A DNA stretch of 64,000 bases, taken from Acidobacteriota bacterium (GTDB lineage Bacteria; Acidobacteriota; Thermoanaerobaculia; Multivoradales; Multivoraceae). The stretch covers positions 627,786 through 691,785 of the forward strand of contig JAPPCR010000006.1 of NCBI GenBank assembly GCA_028875725.1, read 5' to 3'. Below the pieces are notes generated by a model, which saw nothing but the letters and a program-made list of their open reading frames with translations, was not told the origin of the DNA and searched no databases. Position 1 is the first letter of the stretch, and each line of letters opens with the position of its first letter. Made by a program: the position numbers and the translations under genes. This document shows, piece after piece, positions 26,513 through 35,907 of this stretch.

Positions 26513-27900
26513 GCGGGAGGCTTCTCGCCGCTGGTCTGCTCGCCGGGCTTCTGGCTCTGGGCGCGCCGGCGCCGGCTGCCGCGCAGTCCTCGGCGGAGGC
26601 GGGTGGGGCACTCCCGGACCTCGAGTGCCTGCGCCTGATGCGCCGGGCCCGAATCGCGGAGCTGACCTCGAGACCGGCTTCCGAGGTCGAGTGGCTCAGG
26701 CGAGCTCGAGCGGAGTGTAATGAGCCGACGGCCGCGCTGGTCGGCCTGCTTCGTGCCGACCGGCGGAGTCCGCTGCCCGAAGGAGAGGCGCAGGAGTACC
26801 GGCGGGAACTGGTCGCCGCCATCGACGACCCGGTCTCCGCGCCGCCGCCGGGCGTCCTGGAGTTCATCGCTCGCAGCGAGGAGGCGGACGAGACGGTGCT
26901 TCGGGCCGCTTTCGGCCTGGTCGAGCGCCGCCTTACGGACGGCGGTACGGACCGGGTGCGGTTGCTGCGCCTCAAGGCGCTGCTCGACCAGCGCCTGGGC
27001 CGGCCCGCGGCCGCGACGACGGCCCTCGTCGAGTTGCGAAGCCTCGAACCGGCAAGCGAGGAGATCTCCTGGGCGCTGTTGCGCCTGTTGATCCTCCAGC
27101 AGCGGTGGGACGCGGTCGCCGACCTGTTGGGCGAGATGGCGGAAGAGGGCGGCGCGTCCATTCGTTCGCTCTACGCGCGGGCCCTGGCCAGGGCCGGCCG
27201 CGTGGACGAGGCGAACAGACAGCTCGAACTGCTGGCGGAAGAGATCGATCCGAACGACGGTCTGGCGCTCAGCGACTACGCGGCCGACGTGCTGGCGGCA
27301 GCGTGGAATCTCCGGGATTCCGGCCGCTTCGCGGACGCGGGAGCGTTGTTCCGGCTAGCGGAGACGAGCGCCCCGGCACGGAGCTGGGCCAGGGTCGAGG
27401 CCCGGGCAGCGCTTGTCCACCTGTACGGCACGGCCGAGGAGCGGGCCGCCCACGAGCAGGTCGCGGCGAATCGCTGGCAGTACGTCACGGATCCCCAGTC
27501 GCTACTGAACGAAGGCGCCAACCAGTTGAGCGCCGGCAACTTCGACCAGGCCATCGAGCTGTTGAAGCGCGCCTCGGAGGAGTTGGGGCACTTCGAGGCA
27601 GTCTGGTACAACCTCGGCTTCGCGGCCTATCGGGCCGAGCGCTGGGAAGAAGCGTTTCAGGCTCTCGACCGGGCCGCCGAGCTGAACGATCAGCGTGCGG
27701 ACAACTTCTTCTTCAGCGGTCTGGCGTTGATCGAACTCGAGCGCTGGGACGAGGCGCTTCCGCGGCTCCTGCGGACGGTCGAACTCGATCCGGAGCGGCG
27801 GCTCGCCCACTACAACCTGTGGGTGTGCTACCGCGTGCTCGGCCGTGCGGCGGAGGCGGCTCGCCACCAGGCCGCGTACGACGCGCTGGGCGGGCGGTAG
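26509..27900 (+). CDS. Exported TPR-repeat protein with apparent CTG start
   Basis: 463-residue protein of tandem TPR-like helical repeats. From the CTG at 26509 it reads MSGRLLAAGLLAGLLALGAPAPAAAQ, a complete signal peptide. No ATG, GTG or TTG in this frame lies between the upstream start at 26311 and this point; that start would add 66 Arg/Gly-rich residues that are a shadow of the aminotransferase. GGAG stands 5 nt before the CTG, which overlaps the aminotransferase stop as CTGA. TPR-like pairs include NEGANQLSAGNFDQAIELLK and NLGFAAYRAERWEEAFQALD, and the later FFSGLALIELERWDEALPRL. It probably acts as a periplasmic protein-interaction scaffold; partners unknown. Confidence 0.75.
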   Translation: MSGRLLAAGLLAGLLALGAPAPAAAQSSAEAGGALPDLECLRLMRRARIAELTSRPASEVEWLRRARAECNEPTAALVGLLRADRRSPLPEGEAQEYRRELVAAIDDPVSAPPPGVLEFIARSEEADETVLRAAFGLVERRLTDGGTDRVRLLRLKALLDQRLGRPAAATTALVELRSLEPASEEISWALLRLLILQQRWDAVADLLGEMAEEGGASIRSLYARALARAGRVDEANRQLELLAEEIDPNDGLALSDYAADVLAAAWNLRDSGRFADAGALFRLAETSAPARSWARVEARAALVHLYGTAEERAAHEQVAANRWQYVTDPQSLLNEGANQLSAGNFDQAIELLKRASEELGHFEAVWYNLGFAAYRAERWEEAFQALDRAAELNDQRADNFFFSGLALIELERWDEALPRLLRTVELDPERRLAHYNLWVCYRVLGRAAEAARHQAAYDALGGR

Positions 27901-27905
27901 CGGAT

Positions 27906-29270
27906 TTACAGCCCTCGGACGTAGCGCTCGAACTCGGCCTGGATCTCCGCCGGCGTGGTTTGGAACACCGCTTCGAGGGCGTCCCGGCTGGGGTAGCCCT
28001 CGGCCAGGTAGAGCAGCATCCTGGCGAAGGACTGCGCGTCTTCCCAGTCTTCCCGGCCATGCTGCAGGAAGTGAGTCAGGAGCCATGAGAAGCCGTAGTA
28101 GTGCTGCGCTCGCTCGCCGTAGAACGTGTCGGCGGTGGCTTCCATCAGCTCGGCGATCCCCGGCGCCTCCCCTTTCCGCAGCGCGGCTTGGGCTTCTCCG
28201 AGGTTCCAGGTCGTCAGGCTCTGCAACCGCATGGGCCCCCCGCCGGCGTGCGAGATCACGTACCGTCCGCGATCGACCGCGCCCGGAATGAGCGTGCCCC
28301 GCTCGATCTTCGAGTTTCCGAAGTACTCGGCCATGCCCTCCTCGGCCCATCGCGGCAGGTCCGACCCGGGCCCCGTCAGGTAGGTGTCGCTGAAGGCGTG
28401 AAACGCCTCGTGGAGCATCGTGTGCAGCAGTTCGTCGAAGTACCGGACTTCCTGGTGAAAGGCCAGCAGGCCCGGCGAATGGTAGAAGCCGGCGCCGGGA
28501 AGCCGGCCGCCGAGTTCCTCCTGGAGTCGGTGGAGGCTGTTGCGGCTGCGGAACAGGTAGACGACGACCTTGAAGCGGGCCGGCAGCGGCTCGATGTGCG
28601 GATCGAACAGTTCGTGGAGGATTCCGAACACGGCCTCCATGTTCCCGGCCAGGATGTCGACCGTCGACTCGTCGTCCGCGTCGCTGATCAGGATGAAGCG
28701 TTCCGTTTCCCGGCGTCTTCTGTGCTCGCGGTCGATGTACTTCTCGGCGACTTCGATCGTCCGGTTCAGGATCCGGGCCCGTTCGGCGAGGGTCGCTTGT
28801 GGCATGGGACTCGGGAGGGCCCCGGCCGACACCAGGACGTCGAGTTGCGGATCGAAAGACCTGCGGGTCGGCGCGTTCCGCTCTTCCTCGGGGCTCTGGA
28901 ACTTCATCCTCCACGACAGGGTGGAGGCGACGGCGTTGCCCTCGTCGTCGCGGGCCGGGCCGTAGCGCCAGCCGCCGACACTGCGCTCGACCTGGAACCG
29001 GAGGAGGTCGTCGAAGTCGGACGAGGGCTCGATGGCGAGGACCTCAACCCGCGACACCGCCCCTGCGGCGTCGATCTCCACCCGGACTTCCACCTCGGGG
29101 TCGATCCCGCTCCCGGCCAGCTCGTGGGGCACCAGCAACTGGTAGCTGCGGATCGCTACCGGACCGGTGGCGATCCGCGTGGCCGCGTCCTGGGCAGCGG
29201 CTCCGCCGGCTGTCAGGAATCCAAGGGCGGCAATCGAGGCGAGCCTTCCGAAGCGTCGGAGACGGGCCAC
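27906..29270 (-). CDS. Exported DUF1570-like gluzincin metallopeptidase with TonB-C-like domain
   Basis: 454-residue secreted protein. It has a signal peptide (MARLRRFGRLASIAALGFLT... ending GGAAAQ). Residues about 30-115 resemble a TonB C-terminal domain (VRVEIDAAGAVSRVEVL, VGGWRYGPARDD). A metallopeptidase domain follows, with HEAFH at about residues 287-291 and the gluzincin Glu in LPRWAEEGMAEYF some 20 residues later. The start is GTG 29270, overlapping 58 bp of the upstream gene; it is the only start that gives a signal peptide, and a longer reading frame is just a shadow of that gene. Activity on proteins or peptides is inferred from the motif; the TonB-like part is a weaker call. Confidence 0.72.
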   Translation of the reverse strand: MARLRRFGRLASIAALGFLTAGGAAAQDAATRIATGPVAIRSYQLLVPHELAGSGIDPEVEVRVEIDAAGAVSRVEVLAIEPSSDFDDLLRFQVERSVGGWRYGPARDDEGNAVASTLSWRMKFQSPEEERNAPTRRSFDPQLDVLVSAGALPSPMPQATLAERARILNRTIEVAEKYIDREHRRRRETERFILISDADDESTVDILAGNMEAVFGILHELFDPHIEPLPARFKVVVYLFRSRNSLHRLQEELGGRLPGAGFYHSPGLLAFHQEVRYFDELLHTMLHEAFHAFSDTYLTGPGSDLPRWAEEGMAEYFGNSKIERGTLIPGAVDRGRYVISHAGGGPMRLQSLTTWNLGEAQAALRKGEAPGIAELMEATADTFYGERAQHYYGFSWLLTHFLQHGREDWEDAQSFARMLLYLAEGYPSRDALEAVFQTTPAEIQAEFERYVRGL

Positions 29271-30037
29271 TCCAGGATCTGGCGTGTGCCGGATGCGCCG
29301 CCGCCGTCCACGAGGGCCTGGGGCCCGCGTGTCGCCGCAGCGGGCAGGAAGGCGCGCAGCCAGGCAGTGGCCACGACCTCGGCGATGCCGAGAATCTCGC
29401 CCTGGTTGCCGCGGGAGTGCGCCGCCGCGGTCTCCACCAGGTCGATGAGATCGCGCTCGGCGTCTCCGGTGGGAAAGCCGAAGACGCCGCACAGACGGCC
29501 GGCCTTCTCGCCCTCCAGGGCGACGACGCGCGCGCCGACCAGGTCCCCCTCTTCCAGCGGTTCCATCGCGGGATGAGGCTCGACGCAGACGCGTTCGCGG
29601 CTGGTCACCTCGTCCAGAGGGATCAGGTCGCCCTCCAGCCGGCCGATCCGGTAGAGCTGCAAGGTGCTTCCGACCAGCGCTTCGAGCCACTGGCGCTCGG
29701 TGACCTCCAGCAGCAGGCCGCCCTGGCCGAGCAGCTTGTCGGCGAAGCTGAAGGAGCGGCAGTCGCCTTCCTCGGCATCGGGCTCGAAGCGCCCCTGGGC
29801 GAGGATGCAGCTCATCGCGTTGGCGAAGAAGGTGGACTGGTCGCGGCTGCTTCGAGCCTGGAGCTGCTCTTCCAGATCGATCCGTTCCTGGTCGTCGAGG
29901 CCGATCAGGAACTGGTCCTCGATCGCCCATTCGACTTCCTCGCCGTAGCGTTCCAGCAGCCAGCCGCTAGCGCGTTCCACCGCGCGGTCGAGCGCGGAGA
30001 CGCCTACGGAGAGGGGAGCAACTTGCTGCTGTTCCAT
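29213..30037 (-). CDS. Hypothetical protein
   Basis: 274-residue soluble protein that I do not recognise. It is mostly acidic and helical in look (EDQFLIGLDDQERIDLEEQL), with a central beta-like stretch (DLVGARVVALEGEKAGRLCG) and a Ser/Gly-rich tail. No signal peptide or membrane segment is seen. It begins at ATG 30037 after an 86-bp AT-rich gap that probably holds a promoter, and it overlaps the exported metallopeptidase by 58 bp, so the two are likely expressed together. No function is proposed. Confidence 0.6.
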   Translation of the reverse strand: MEQQQVAPLSVGVSALDRAVERASGWLLERYGEEVEWAIEDQFLIGLDDQERIDLEEQLQARSSRDQSTFFANAMSCILAQGRFEPDAEEGDCRSFSFADKLLGQGGLLLEVTERQWLEALVGSTLQLYRIGRLEGDLIPLDEVTSRERVCVEPHPAMEPLEEGDLVGARVVALEGEKAGRLCGVFGFPTGDAERDLIDLVETAAAHSRGNQGEILGIAEVVATAWLRAFLPAAATRGPQALVDGGGASGTRQILEWPVSDASEGSPRLPPLDS

Positions 30038-30123
30038 GCCGGGATGCTAACTGCGTTTCTTTGTAAATACCACAAAATGCGGAACTTAGCGAAATCGCCA
30101 CGTTTTCCCCGAGCCCTGCCGCC

Positions 30124-31203
30124 TCATGCGGAGTCGGCGTTTTTCGGGTCTCCGTGGGCACCCATCCTGCTGTACGCCGTCTGGACGCAGTGAATCTTCA
30201 GGGCATCCGGCGCGGTCGCCAGGAACCCCTGCCACTCGATTTCGGCGATCGCTTCCTCGGGACTCAGACCCTGCTCGTGGGCGGCGGACGCCTGGTTCCA
30301 GAAGTCGCTCAGGAACTGTCTGAGGGCATCGACCTGGGCCGGGTCGCTGAAAGTCGGGCCGTGGCCGGGAAGGATGAGGTCGAAGTCGAGCTCCTCGAAG
30401 CGGTCGAGGGTGTCGAGCCACTCGTCGACGTAGCCGTCGCCGATGTACGCGGCGCCGGCCAGAACGAGGTCGCCCGTGAAGACGACCCGCTCGTTCGGCA
30501 GCAGGACGACGACATCGCCGCCGGTGTGGCCGCGGCCGAGATGGAGCAGCTCGATCGGCCGGTCCCGGCCCTCGAAGGTGCGGTGGATCGTCATCCGGCT
30601 CGTCAGGGTGACGTTGGGCGGCGTCGGCTCCGTCTCGCCGACCGCCACGTAGTGGGCCTCCTGGATCCGGATCGCGTTGAGCGCCTGGTCCTTCTCCTCT
30701 CCGTCCTCCATCGCCTCCGCCGCCTCCTTCATCGCGGCGATCTGGTTCGGGATGTTCCCGGTGAAGATGGCTGCCGTCGGCTGGCTCATCACGTCCGTCA
30801 TCAGCATCGCGCGCGTGAACTCGTGGCCGACGATCGCCACGTCCTCGGGAAACGACTGGTTCCCGTGGGCATGGTCGAAGTGGTAGTGCGTGTTGACGAG
30901 GTGCGTGACCGGCTTGTCAGTGACTTCGGCGATCGAGGCGAGCAGGGCGCGGGCGGCTGCCGGCGTGACGTGCGAGTCGACGACCAGGGCGTCCTCGTCC
31001 GTCACGACGAGCATCGCGTTGCTCTGGACGAAGATCACGTCGTCTCGGCCGAGGATGAAGTAGACGCCGGGCGCGACCTCCTCGAAGCTGTGGGTGTCGG
31101 TGAGGATCGTGCCGTCGGGCGGCGCCTCGCTGCAGCCGGTGAGGCCGAAGACGACGGCGGTGACGGCGAGGCAGGTCGTTGCGAGTCGGTGGGTCGGGCG
31201 CAT
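30124..31203 (-). CDS. MBL-fold metallo-hydrolase, lipoprotein
   Basis: 359-residue zinc hydrolase of the metallo-beta-lactamase fold with lipoprotein signal FGLTGC. The metal motif HYHFDHAHG (H-x-H-x-D-H) near residue 105, the GHTGGD segment and VFTGDLVLAG with the bridging Asp, and ILPGHGPTF with the last His are all present. It could be a lactonase, hydrolase or related enzyme rather than a true beta-lactamase. ATG 31203 is chosen because GGAGAGGAG precedes it by 8 nt and the signal begins there. It is monocistronic. Confidence 0.85.
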   Translation of the reverse strand: MRPTHRLATTCLAVTAVVFGLTGCSEAPPDGTILTDTHSFEEVAPGVYFILGRDDVIFVQSNAMLVVTDEDALVVDSHVTPAAARALLASIAEVTDKPVTHLVNTHYHFDHAHGNQSFPEDVAIVGHEFTRAMLMTDVMSQPTAAIFTGNIPNQIAAMKEAAEAMEDGEEKDQALNAIRIQEAHYVAVGETEPTPPNVTLTSRMTIHRTFEGRDRPIELLHLGRGHTGGDVVVLLPNERVVFTGDLVLAGAAYIGDGYVDEWLDTLDRFEELDFDLILPGHGPTFSDPAQVDALRQFLSDFWNQASAAHEQGLSPEEAIAEIEWQGFLATAPDALKIHCVQTAYSRMGAHGDPKNADSA

Positions 31204-31275
31204 GGGAGTCGCTCCTCTCCGTTTCGGTTCACCCGTCGGTTCACAGGGAATCATAGATCCCCGGGTGGCGCGGGA

Positions 31276-32997
31276 TCACAGCTCCAGCCGGCGCATCTGC
31301 CGCACCGCGTAGTCGCAGGCGCGCGCGGTGAGCGCCATGTAGGTCAGGCTCGGGTTCTGGCAGGCGGACGACGCCATCGCGGCGCCGTCGGTGACGAACA
31401 GGTTCGGCACGTCCCAGGACTGGCACCAGCCGTTGAGAACGGACGTCGCGGGATCCCGGCCCATCCGGGCCGTGCCCATCTCGTGGATTGCGAAGCCGGG
31501 CAGCGAGTTCCGATTGAAGGTGCGGATGTTCTTCGCGCCGAGCGCTTCCAGCATCTCGGCGGCGCGGGTCTGGATACTCTCCCGCATCGCCTCCTCGTTC
31601 TCGCCGTAGCTCATCGTGATCCGGGCCGCCGGGATGCCCCAGCGGTCCTCGAGCCCAGGGTCGATGGTCACGCGGTTGTCGGGGTTCGGCAGGTTCTCGC
31701 CGAAGCCGCTGAAGCTGAGGCGCCAGGGGGCAAGCCCGCGCAGGCTCGCCTTGTAGTCGGCGCCGAATCCGGGCTGGCCGATGCCGCCCTGCCACAGGGT
31801 TCCGCGGCGGGCGCCGCACTGGTATCCGAAGCCGCGCAGGAAATCCTTCTCGCGGGTCGCTTCGGCGCGGTCGCCGTCGAGGTTGACGAAGCGCGGCAGG
31901 TAGCAGGAGTTGGGTCGCCTGCCGAAGGTCGTCTTGTCCTCCAGGCCGTCCAGGTTCCCGTTCGCGCCGACCTGGAAGATGTGGTCCATCAGATTGCGGC
32001 CGACCTGGCCGCTCGAGTTCGCGAGCCCTTCGGCGAAACGAGGCGTGGGTGAGTTCAGCAGGATACGCGCCGACTCGATCGTCGACGCGCACAGGAAGAC
32101 GATGCGGCCCCGTACCTCGATCGACTCCATCGTTTCGGCGTCGATCAGGTGAACGCCGCTCACGCGATCCGTCTGTTCGTCGTAGATCAGGTTGCGGACG
32201 ACGCTGTTGGGGCGCACGGTCAGCCGCCCGGTCTCCTCGGCCGCCGGCAGGGTCGCGTTCAGGCTGGAGAAGTAGGACCGACTGATGCAGCCGCGGCGGC
32301 AGATGCCGCAGTAGTGGCAGGCGCGGCGGCCGAGGTGGTGTTTGGTGAGTACCGCGACCCGGGCCGGTGTGAACCGGCGCGTGCCGCCGAAGGCGCGGTC
32401 GAGGCCCTCGCGGACCTGCTCCTCCATGCAGCTCTGGGCGATCGGCGGCAGGAACTTCCCGTCCGGTAGCTGCGGCATGTTCTCGGGCTGGCCGGCGATG
32501 CCGACGAAGGACTCAACATGGTCGTACCACGGCGCGAGATCGCGGTAGCGGATCGGCCAGTCCGTGCCGTAGCCGTCGCGGGCGTTCGCCTCGAAGTCGA
32601 GGTCGCTCCAGCGATAGCTCTGGCGTCCCCACAGCAGGGACCGTCCGCCGACGATACGGGCCCGGATCCATAGAAAGTCCTGGCCGCCATCGCCGATCGA
32701 GTACGGGTTGTCGATGTCGTCGACGAAGAACTTGCCCGACCACTCGTCGCAGGCGGCGGCGCGGCTCTGGACCGGTTGCCGCTCGGCCTGGTGCTTGCGG
32801 TCCCTCAGTCCCCGGTAGGGCATCTGCCAGGGCGGCGTGTGCTCGTTGTAGTCGCGCTCGGGAATGACCGGCGGTCCGGCCTCGAGCACCAGCGTTTCCA
32901 GGCCCTTCTCGGTCAGCTCCTTCGCCGCCCAGCCGCCGGTGATGCCGGAACCGATGACGATTGCGTCCCACGTCTTCCGTTCGATGATCTGGACCAT
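31276..32997 (-). CDS. GMC-family oxidoreductase (large subunit)
   Basis: 573-residue FAD-dependent GMC dehydrogenase. Features are the FAD-binding VIGSGITGGWAAKEL near the N-terminus, the cysteine cluster CHYCGICRRGC that marks the gluconate-dehydrogenase-like bacterial subgroup, and the C-terminal FVTDGAAMASSACQNP with GTARMG earlier. It pairs with the small Tat-exported subunit 14 bp upstream and would oxidise a sugar, polyol or steroid-like alcohol in the periplasm with electrons passed to a cytochrome that is not encoded here. ATG 32997 is chosen because the conserved FAD strand follows directly. Substrate unknown. Confidence 0.88.
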   Translation of the reverse strand: MVQIIERKTWDAIVIGSGITGGWAAKELTEKGLETLVLEAGPPVIPERDYNEHTPPWQMPYRGLRDRKHQAERQPVQSRAAACDEWSGKFFVDDIDNPYSIGDGGQDFLWIRARIVGGRSLLWGRQSYRWSDLDFEANARDGYGTDWPIRYRDLAPWYDHVESFVGIAGQPENMPQLPDGKFLPPIAQSCMEEQVREGLDRAFGGTRRFTPARVAVLTKHHLGRRACHYCGICRRGCISRSYFSSLNATLPAAEETGRLTVRPNSVVRNLIYDEQTDRVSGVHLIDAETMESIEVRGRIVFLCASTIESARILLNSPTPRFAEGLANSSGQVGRNLMDHIFQVGANGNLDGLEDKTTFGRRPNSCYLPRFVNLDGDRAEATREKDFLRGFGYQCGARRGTLWQGGIGQPGFGADYKASLRGLAPWRLSFSGFGENLPNPDNRVTIDPGLEDRWGIPAARITMSYGENEEAMRESIQTRAAEMLEALGAKNIRTFNRNSLPGFAIHEMGTARMGRDPATSVLNGWCQSWDVPNLFVTDGAAMASSACQNPSLTYMALTARACDYAVRQMRRLEL

Positions 32998-33011
32998 GGT
33001 TGCAGCAGGCC

Positions 33012-33641
33012 TCAGGCGTCCTCGATGTCGACGCAGGGATCCCAGCGCCCGGGAACGATCCGGTAGCCGAGTTCGGACTTCATGCCGGCCTCGGAGGTGT
33101 AATAGCCGAACAGGGTGAGCCATTTGACCAGGTCGAAGAAAGGCTGCTCGTGGAGCCGATTCACATTGCGTGAGAAGGCGCGTTCGCCGCGCTGGGCGCG
33201 GGCTTCGTCCTGGGCTTCGGTGAGGAGTTCGTCCTTCTCGGTATCGGAAAGATCGACGAACGGACCGCCCTTCTCCCGGGCCCGTGCATCGAAGGAGTCG
33301 AGTTGGGCCAGCAGGTGATCCCGCGCCGCGTCCGGCAGCCAGCCCGCGAGCAGACGGTCGACGAAACCGGGGATCTCCGCGTCGCCGGCGCCGGGGGTGT
33401 CCGTGGTCGGCAGGATGCGCTCGGCGATCGCGCTGAGGGTCCTGGCCTGGTGTTCCGTCAGGACAGTGAGCGGGGCGGGCTCACCGGCGGGCTTCTGCTG
33501 GTGCAGGTGGACATGGGCGAGATGCGGGTTCGCGAACAGTTCCTCTGGCAGCAGCGGCAGCGCGACGGCGCCGCCGATCACCCGAAGGGCCTGTCGGCGA
33601 GGGATCCGGTCTGCGGGCTTCTCGCCTGGTGGCAGCGTCAT
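33012..33641 (-). CDS. Gluconate 2-dehydrogenase subunit 3 family protein
   Basis: 209-residue accessory subunit of GMC-type dehydrogenases. The N-terminus RRQALRVIGGAVALPLL has a twin-arginine signal, which would carry the folded FAD subunit across the membrane. The body has TVLTEHQARTLSAIAERILP, TPGAGDAEIPGFVDRLL, and the C-terminal YTSEAGMKSELGYRIVPGRW, all standard for this family. It lies just upstream of the GMC subunit and is preceded 11 bp away by the acetyltransferase gene end, so the acyl-CoA ligase cluster may read into it. Confidence 0.9.
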   Translation of the reverse strand: MTLPPGEKPADRIPRRQALRVIGGAVALPLLPEELFANPHLAHVHLHQQKPAGEPAPLTVLTEHQARTLSAIAERILPTTDTPGAGDAEIPGFVDRLLAGWLPDAARDHLLAQLDSFDARAREKGGPFVDLSDTEKDELLTEAQDEARAQRGERAFSRNVNRLHEQPFFDLVKWLTLFGYYTSEAGMKSELGYRIVPGRWDPCVDIEDA

Positions 33642-33652
33642 GACGCGGCATG

Positions 33653-34168
33653 TTAGCCGTCGGCGACGGCGTTCTCAGGAACCGGCGCGGCATCAGCCGC
33701 TTTCAGCCGCTTCTCGAAGCAGAGGCTGTGCGGGTCGTAGGCGTACTCGTTGTAGCAGGGGATCTGGACGTAGCCGAACGAGTGGTACAGGCCGATCGCG
33801 GCCGGTTGGCGCTCGCCCGTCTCAAGGCGCAGCGACTTGTATCCGAAGGCGGCCGCCCGCGCCTCGAGGCCCTCCAGGATACGCCGGCCCAGCGCCTGGC
33901 CGCGGTACTTCGGGACCACGTACATCCGTTTGATCTCCGCCTGGTCGTCGCTCAGGCGACGGAGCGCACCGCAGGCGACGGCCTCGCCCTCGGAGGTGCG
34001 GCCGAGGAGCAGGCAGCAGCCGGGGGCGTCCAGCTTGTCCGGCTCGACGCTATAGATGCTGTCCGCGGGATAGAGCTCGCCGAGTTCGCGGTCGAGTGCT
34101 TCGTGCAGACGTGCGAAGGCCGGGTCGCCGGGATCGCCGGGTTCGATCCGGATGATGTCCGCGGTCAC
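33653..34168 (-). CDS. GNAT-family N-acetyltransferase
   Basis: 171-residue GNAT acetyltransferase. The acetyl-CoA loop is visible as VVPKYRGQALGRRILEGLE (V-x-P-x-x-R-x-x-x-x-G), after the AEIKRMYV strand. It is preceded by CGALRRLSD and followed by LETGERQPAAIGLYHSFGY. The acceptor is unknown. GTG 34168 overlaps the stop of the acyl-CoA ligase (GTGA). The longer open frame upstream is a shadow of that ligase. Confidence 0.85.
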   Translation of the reverse strand: MTADIIRIEPGDPGDPAFARLHEALDRELGELYPADSIYSVEPDKLDAPGCCLLLGRTSEGEAVACGALRRLSDDQAEIKRMYVVPKYRGQALGRRILEGLEARAAAFGYKSLRLETGERQPAAIGLYHSFGYVQIPCYNEYAYDPHSLCFEKRLKAADAAPVPENAVADG

Positions 34169-35907
34169 TGAAGTTCCGGGGCTTCCCTGAGCATCTGGTC
34201 GCGCAGCGTGCGCTTGTGGATCTTCTCGGTGGCGCCGCGCGGCAACTGCTCGTCCTGCAGCCAGACGTAGCGCGGCACCTTGAAGCGGGCGAGATGCTCG
34301 CCGACGTGGGTCCGCACATCGGAGGCGTCGAGGTCGGCGCCGTCCCTCGGCACCACGACCACTGCCAACTCCTCGCCCAAGCGGTCGTCCGGGACGCCGA
34401 AGGCGGCGGCCTCGTAGACCGCGGGATGCTGGTAGACGACGCGTTCGATCTCGGCGCAGTAGATGTTCTCGCCGCCGCGGAGCACCATGTCCTTCTTGCG
34501 GTTGCGAATGTAGAGGAAGCCGTCCTCGTCGATCTCGGCGATGTCGCCGGTGCGCAGCCAGCCGTCCTGGATCGTCTCCGCGGTTGCCTCGGGGCGGTTC
34601 CAGTAGCCGCGAATGTTCATCGACGACTTCATGATCAGCTCGCCCTGCTCGCCGGACGGCAGTTCGTTGCCGTCGTCGTCGATGATCTTCAGCTCGACGA
34701 TCGGGCACGGCTTGCCGCAACTGTCCGGCTTCTCGACCAGGCCCTCGTCCGTGTTGCCGGCGCCGCCGGCGTTCGTCTCCGTCATCCCCCAGCCGAAGGA
34801 CCAGTGCTTGTCCGGCATCAGGACCTGCAGGCGGTCGACCATGCCGCCGGGGATCGGCGCGCCGCCGCCCGACACGGCGATCAGACTCCGCAGGTCACGC
34901 TGCTTGAGCGCCGGCGACTGCAGCATCTCCCAGGTCATCGTCGGCACGCCGTTGAAGGAAGTGACGCGCTCGCGCTCGATCAGTTCCAGGCCGAGCTCCG
35001 GGTTCCACTTGTACATCATCACGATCTTGCGGCCGACCCCGAAGGAGGCCAGGAGGCCGGCGTGGCTGCCGCTGACGTGAAACAGGGGCAGGGGCATCAG
35101 GATCGAGGGCTGGAACTCCGGGTTCTCCTCCGGTTCCTCGAGCAGGCCCATCGCGATCCGCTGGGCGCCGTAGAAGCCCCAACTGCCGATGCCGCTGAGT
35201 ACGCCCCGATGGGTGGAGACGGCGCCCTTAGGGAACCCGGTGGTTCCCGAAGTGAAGAGGATCGTCACGTCGTCGTGGGGGCCCAGGTCGGCGTCGGGCA
35301 TCGGCTGGCCAGCGGCTTCACGCCAGACTTCCTCGAAGTCGTCGACGCCCTCGGGGAGCTCGTCTTCCCAGCGTACGCCGATGCTCTTGACGCCGAGGCC
35401 CTGGAGCTTGCTCGCCACCCGCTCGTACCGTTGCTGGTCGAAGAAGGCGAGCCTGGCCCCGGAGTCCTTGAAGCCGTACTCCAGCTCTTCGCCCGACCAC
35501 CAGCCGTTCAGCGAGACCGAGATCGCGCCGGACGACGTGATCGCCATGAAGGCGATCACCCACTCCGGGTAGTTCCGCATGCCGATCGCCACCCGGTCGC
35601 CCTTCTTGACGCCGTAGCGGTGGATCAACTGGTGGGCGATGGCAGCCGCCCGTTCGTAGGCCTCGTTGTAGGTCAGGCGCGTGTCCTGGAAGACCAGGAA
35701 GTCCTTGTCTCCGTGGTCCTCGCGCGCCTGGTCGTAGACCTGGCGGAGCGTCGGCGGCAGGTTCTTGAACACCTGGTAGTCGACCCCACGCACCGTTTCC
35801 GTCACCAGCTCCCAGTCCGCGCCCGGCGCGGTCAGGTGGGCGACCGACTCGTCGTAGGTCATCTGGCCGTGGATCGGCTCGGTCTTCATGTCACGCATGT
35901 CGTTCAT
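34165..35907 (-). CDS. Acyl-CoA ligase (AMP-binding, ANL superfamily)
   Basis: 580-residue AMP-forming acyl-CoA synthetase. The adenylation loop ILFTSGTTGFPKGAVSTHRG, the core GWGMTETN, the hinge TGDIAEIDEDG and the C-terminal catalytic LPRGATEKIHKRTLRDQ are intact. Order and length fit medium/long-chain fatty-acyl or related acid ligases; the acid is not predictable. ATG 35907 overlaps the stop of the hotdog-like gene (ATGA), and the acetyltransferase follows with GTGA, so the three form one coupled unit. Confidence 0.9.
   Translation of the reverse strand: MNDMRDMKTEPIHGQMTYDESVAHLTAPGADWELVTETVRGVDYQVFKNLPPTLRQVYDQAREDHGDKDFLVFQDTRLTYNEAYERAAAIAHQLIHRYGVKKGDRVAIGMRNYPEWVIAFMAITSSGAISVSLNGWWSGEELEYGFKDSGARLAFFDQQRYERVASKLQGLGVKSIGVRWEDELPEGVDDFEEVWREAAGQPMPDADLGPHDDVTILFTSGTTGFPKGAVSTHRGVLSGIGSWGFYGAQRIAMGLLEEPEENPEFQPSILMPLPLFHVSGSHAGLLASFGVGRKIVMMYKWNPELGLELIERERVTSFNGVPTMTWEMLQSPALKQRDLRSLIAVSGGGAPIPGGMVDRLQVLMPDKHWSFGWGMTETNAGGAGNTDEGLVEKPDSCGKPCPIVELKIIDDDGNELPSGEQGELIMKSSMNIRGYWNRPEATAETIQDGWLRTGDIAEIDEDGFLYIRNRKKDMVLRGGENIYCAEIERVVYQHPAVYEAAAFGVPDDRLGEELAVVVVPRDGADLDASDVRTHVGEHLARFKVPRYVWLQDEQLPRGATEKIHKRTLRDQMLREAPELQ

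Noticed and set aside
28101-29576. Plus-strand open frame of about 490 codons
   Set aside because: Antisense to the metallopeptidase and its upstream gene; composition is that of a shadow frame.
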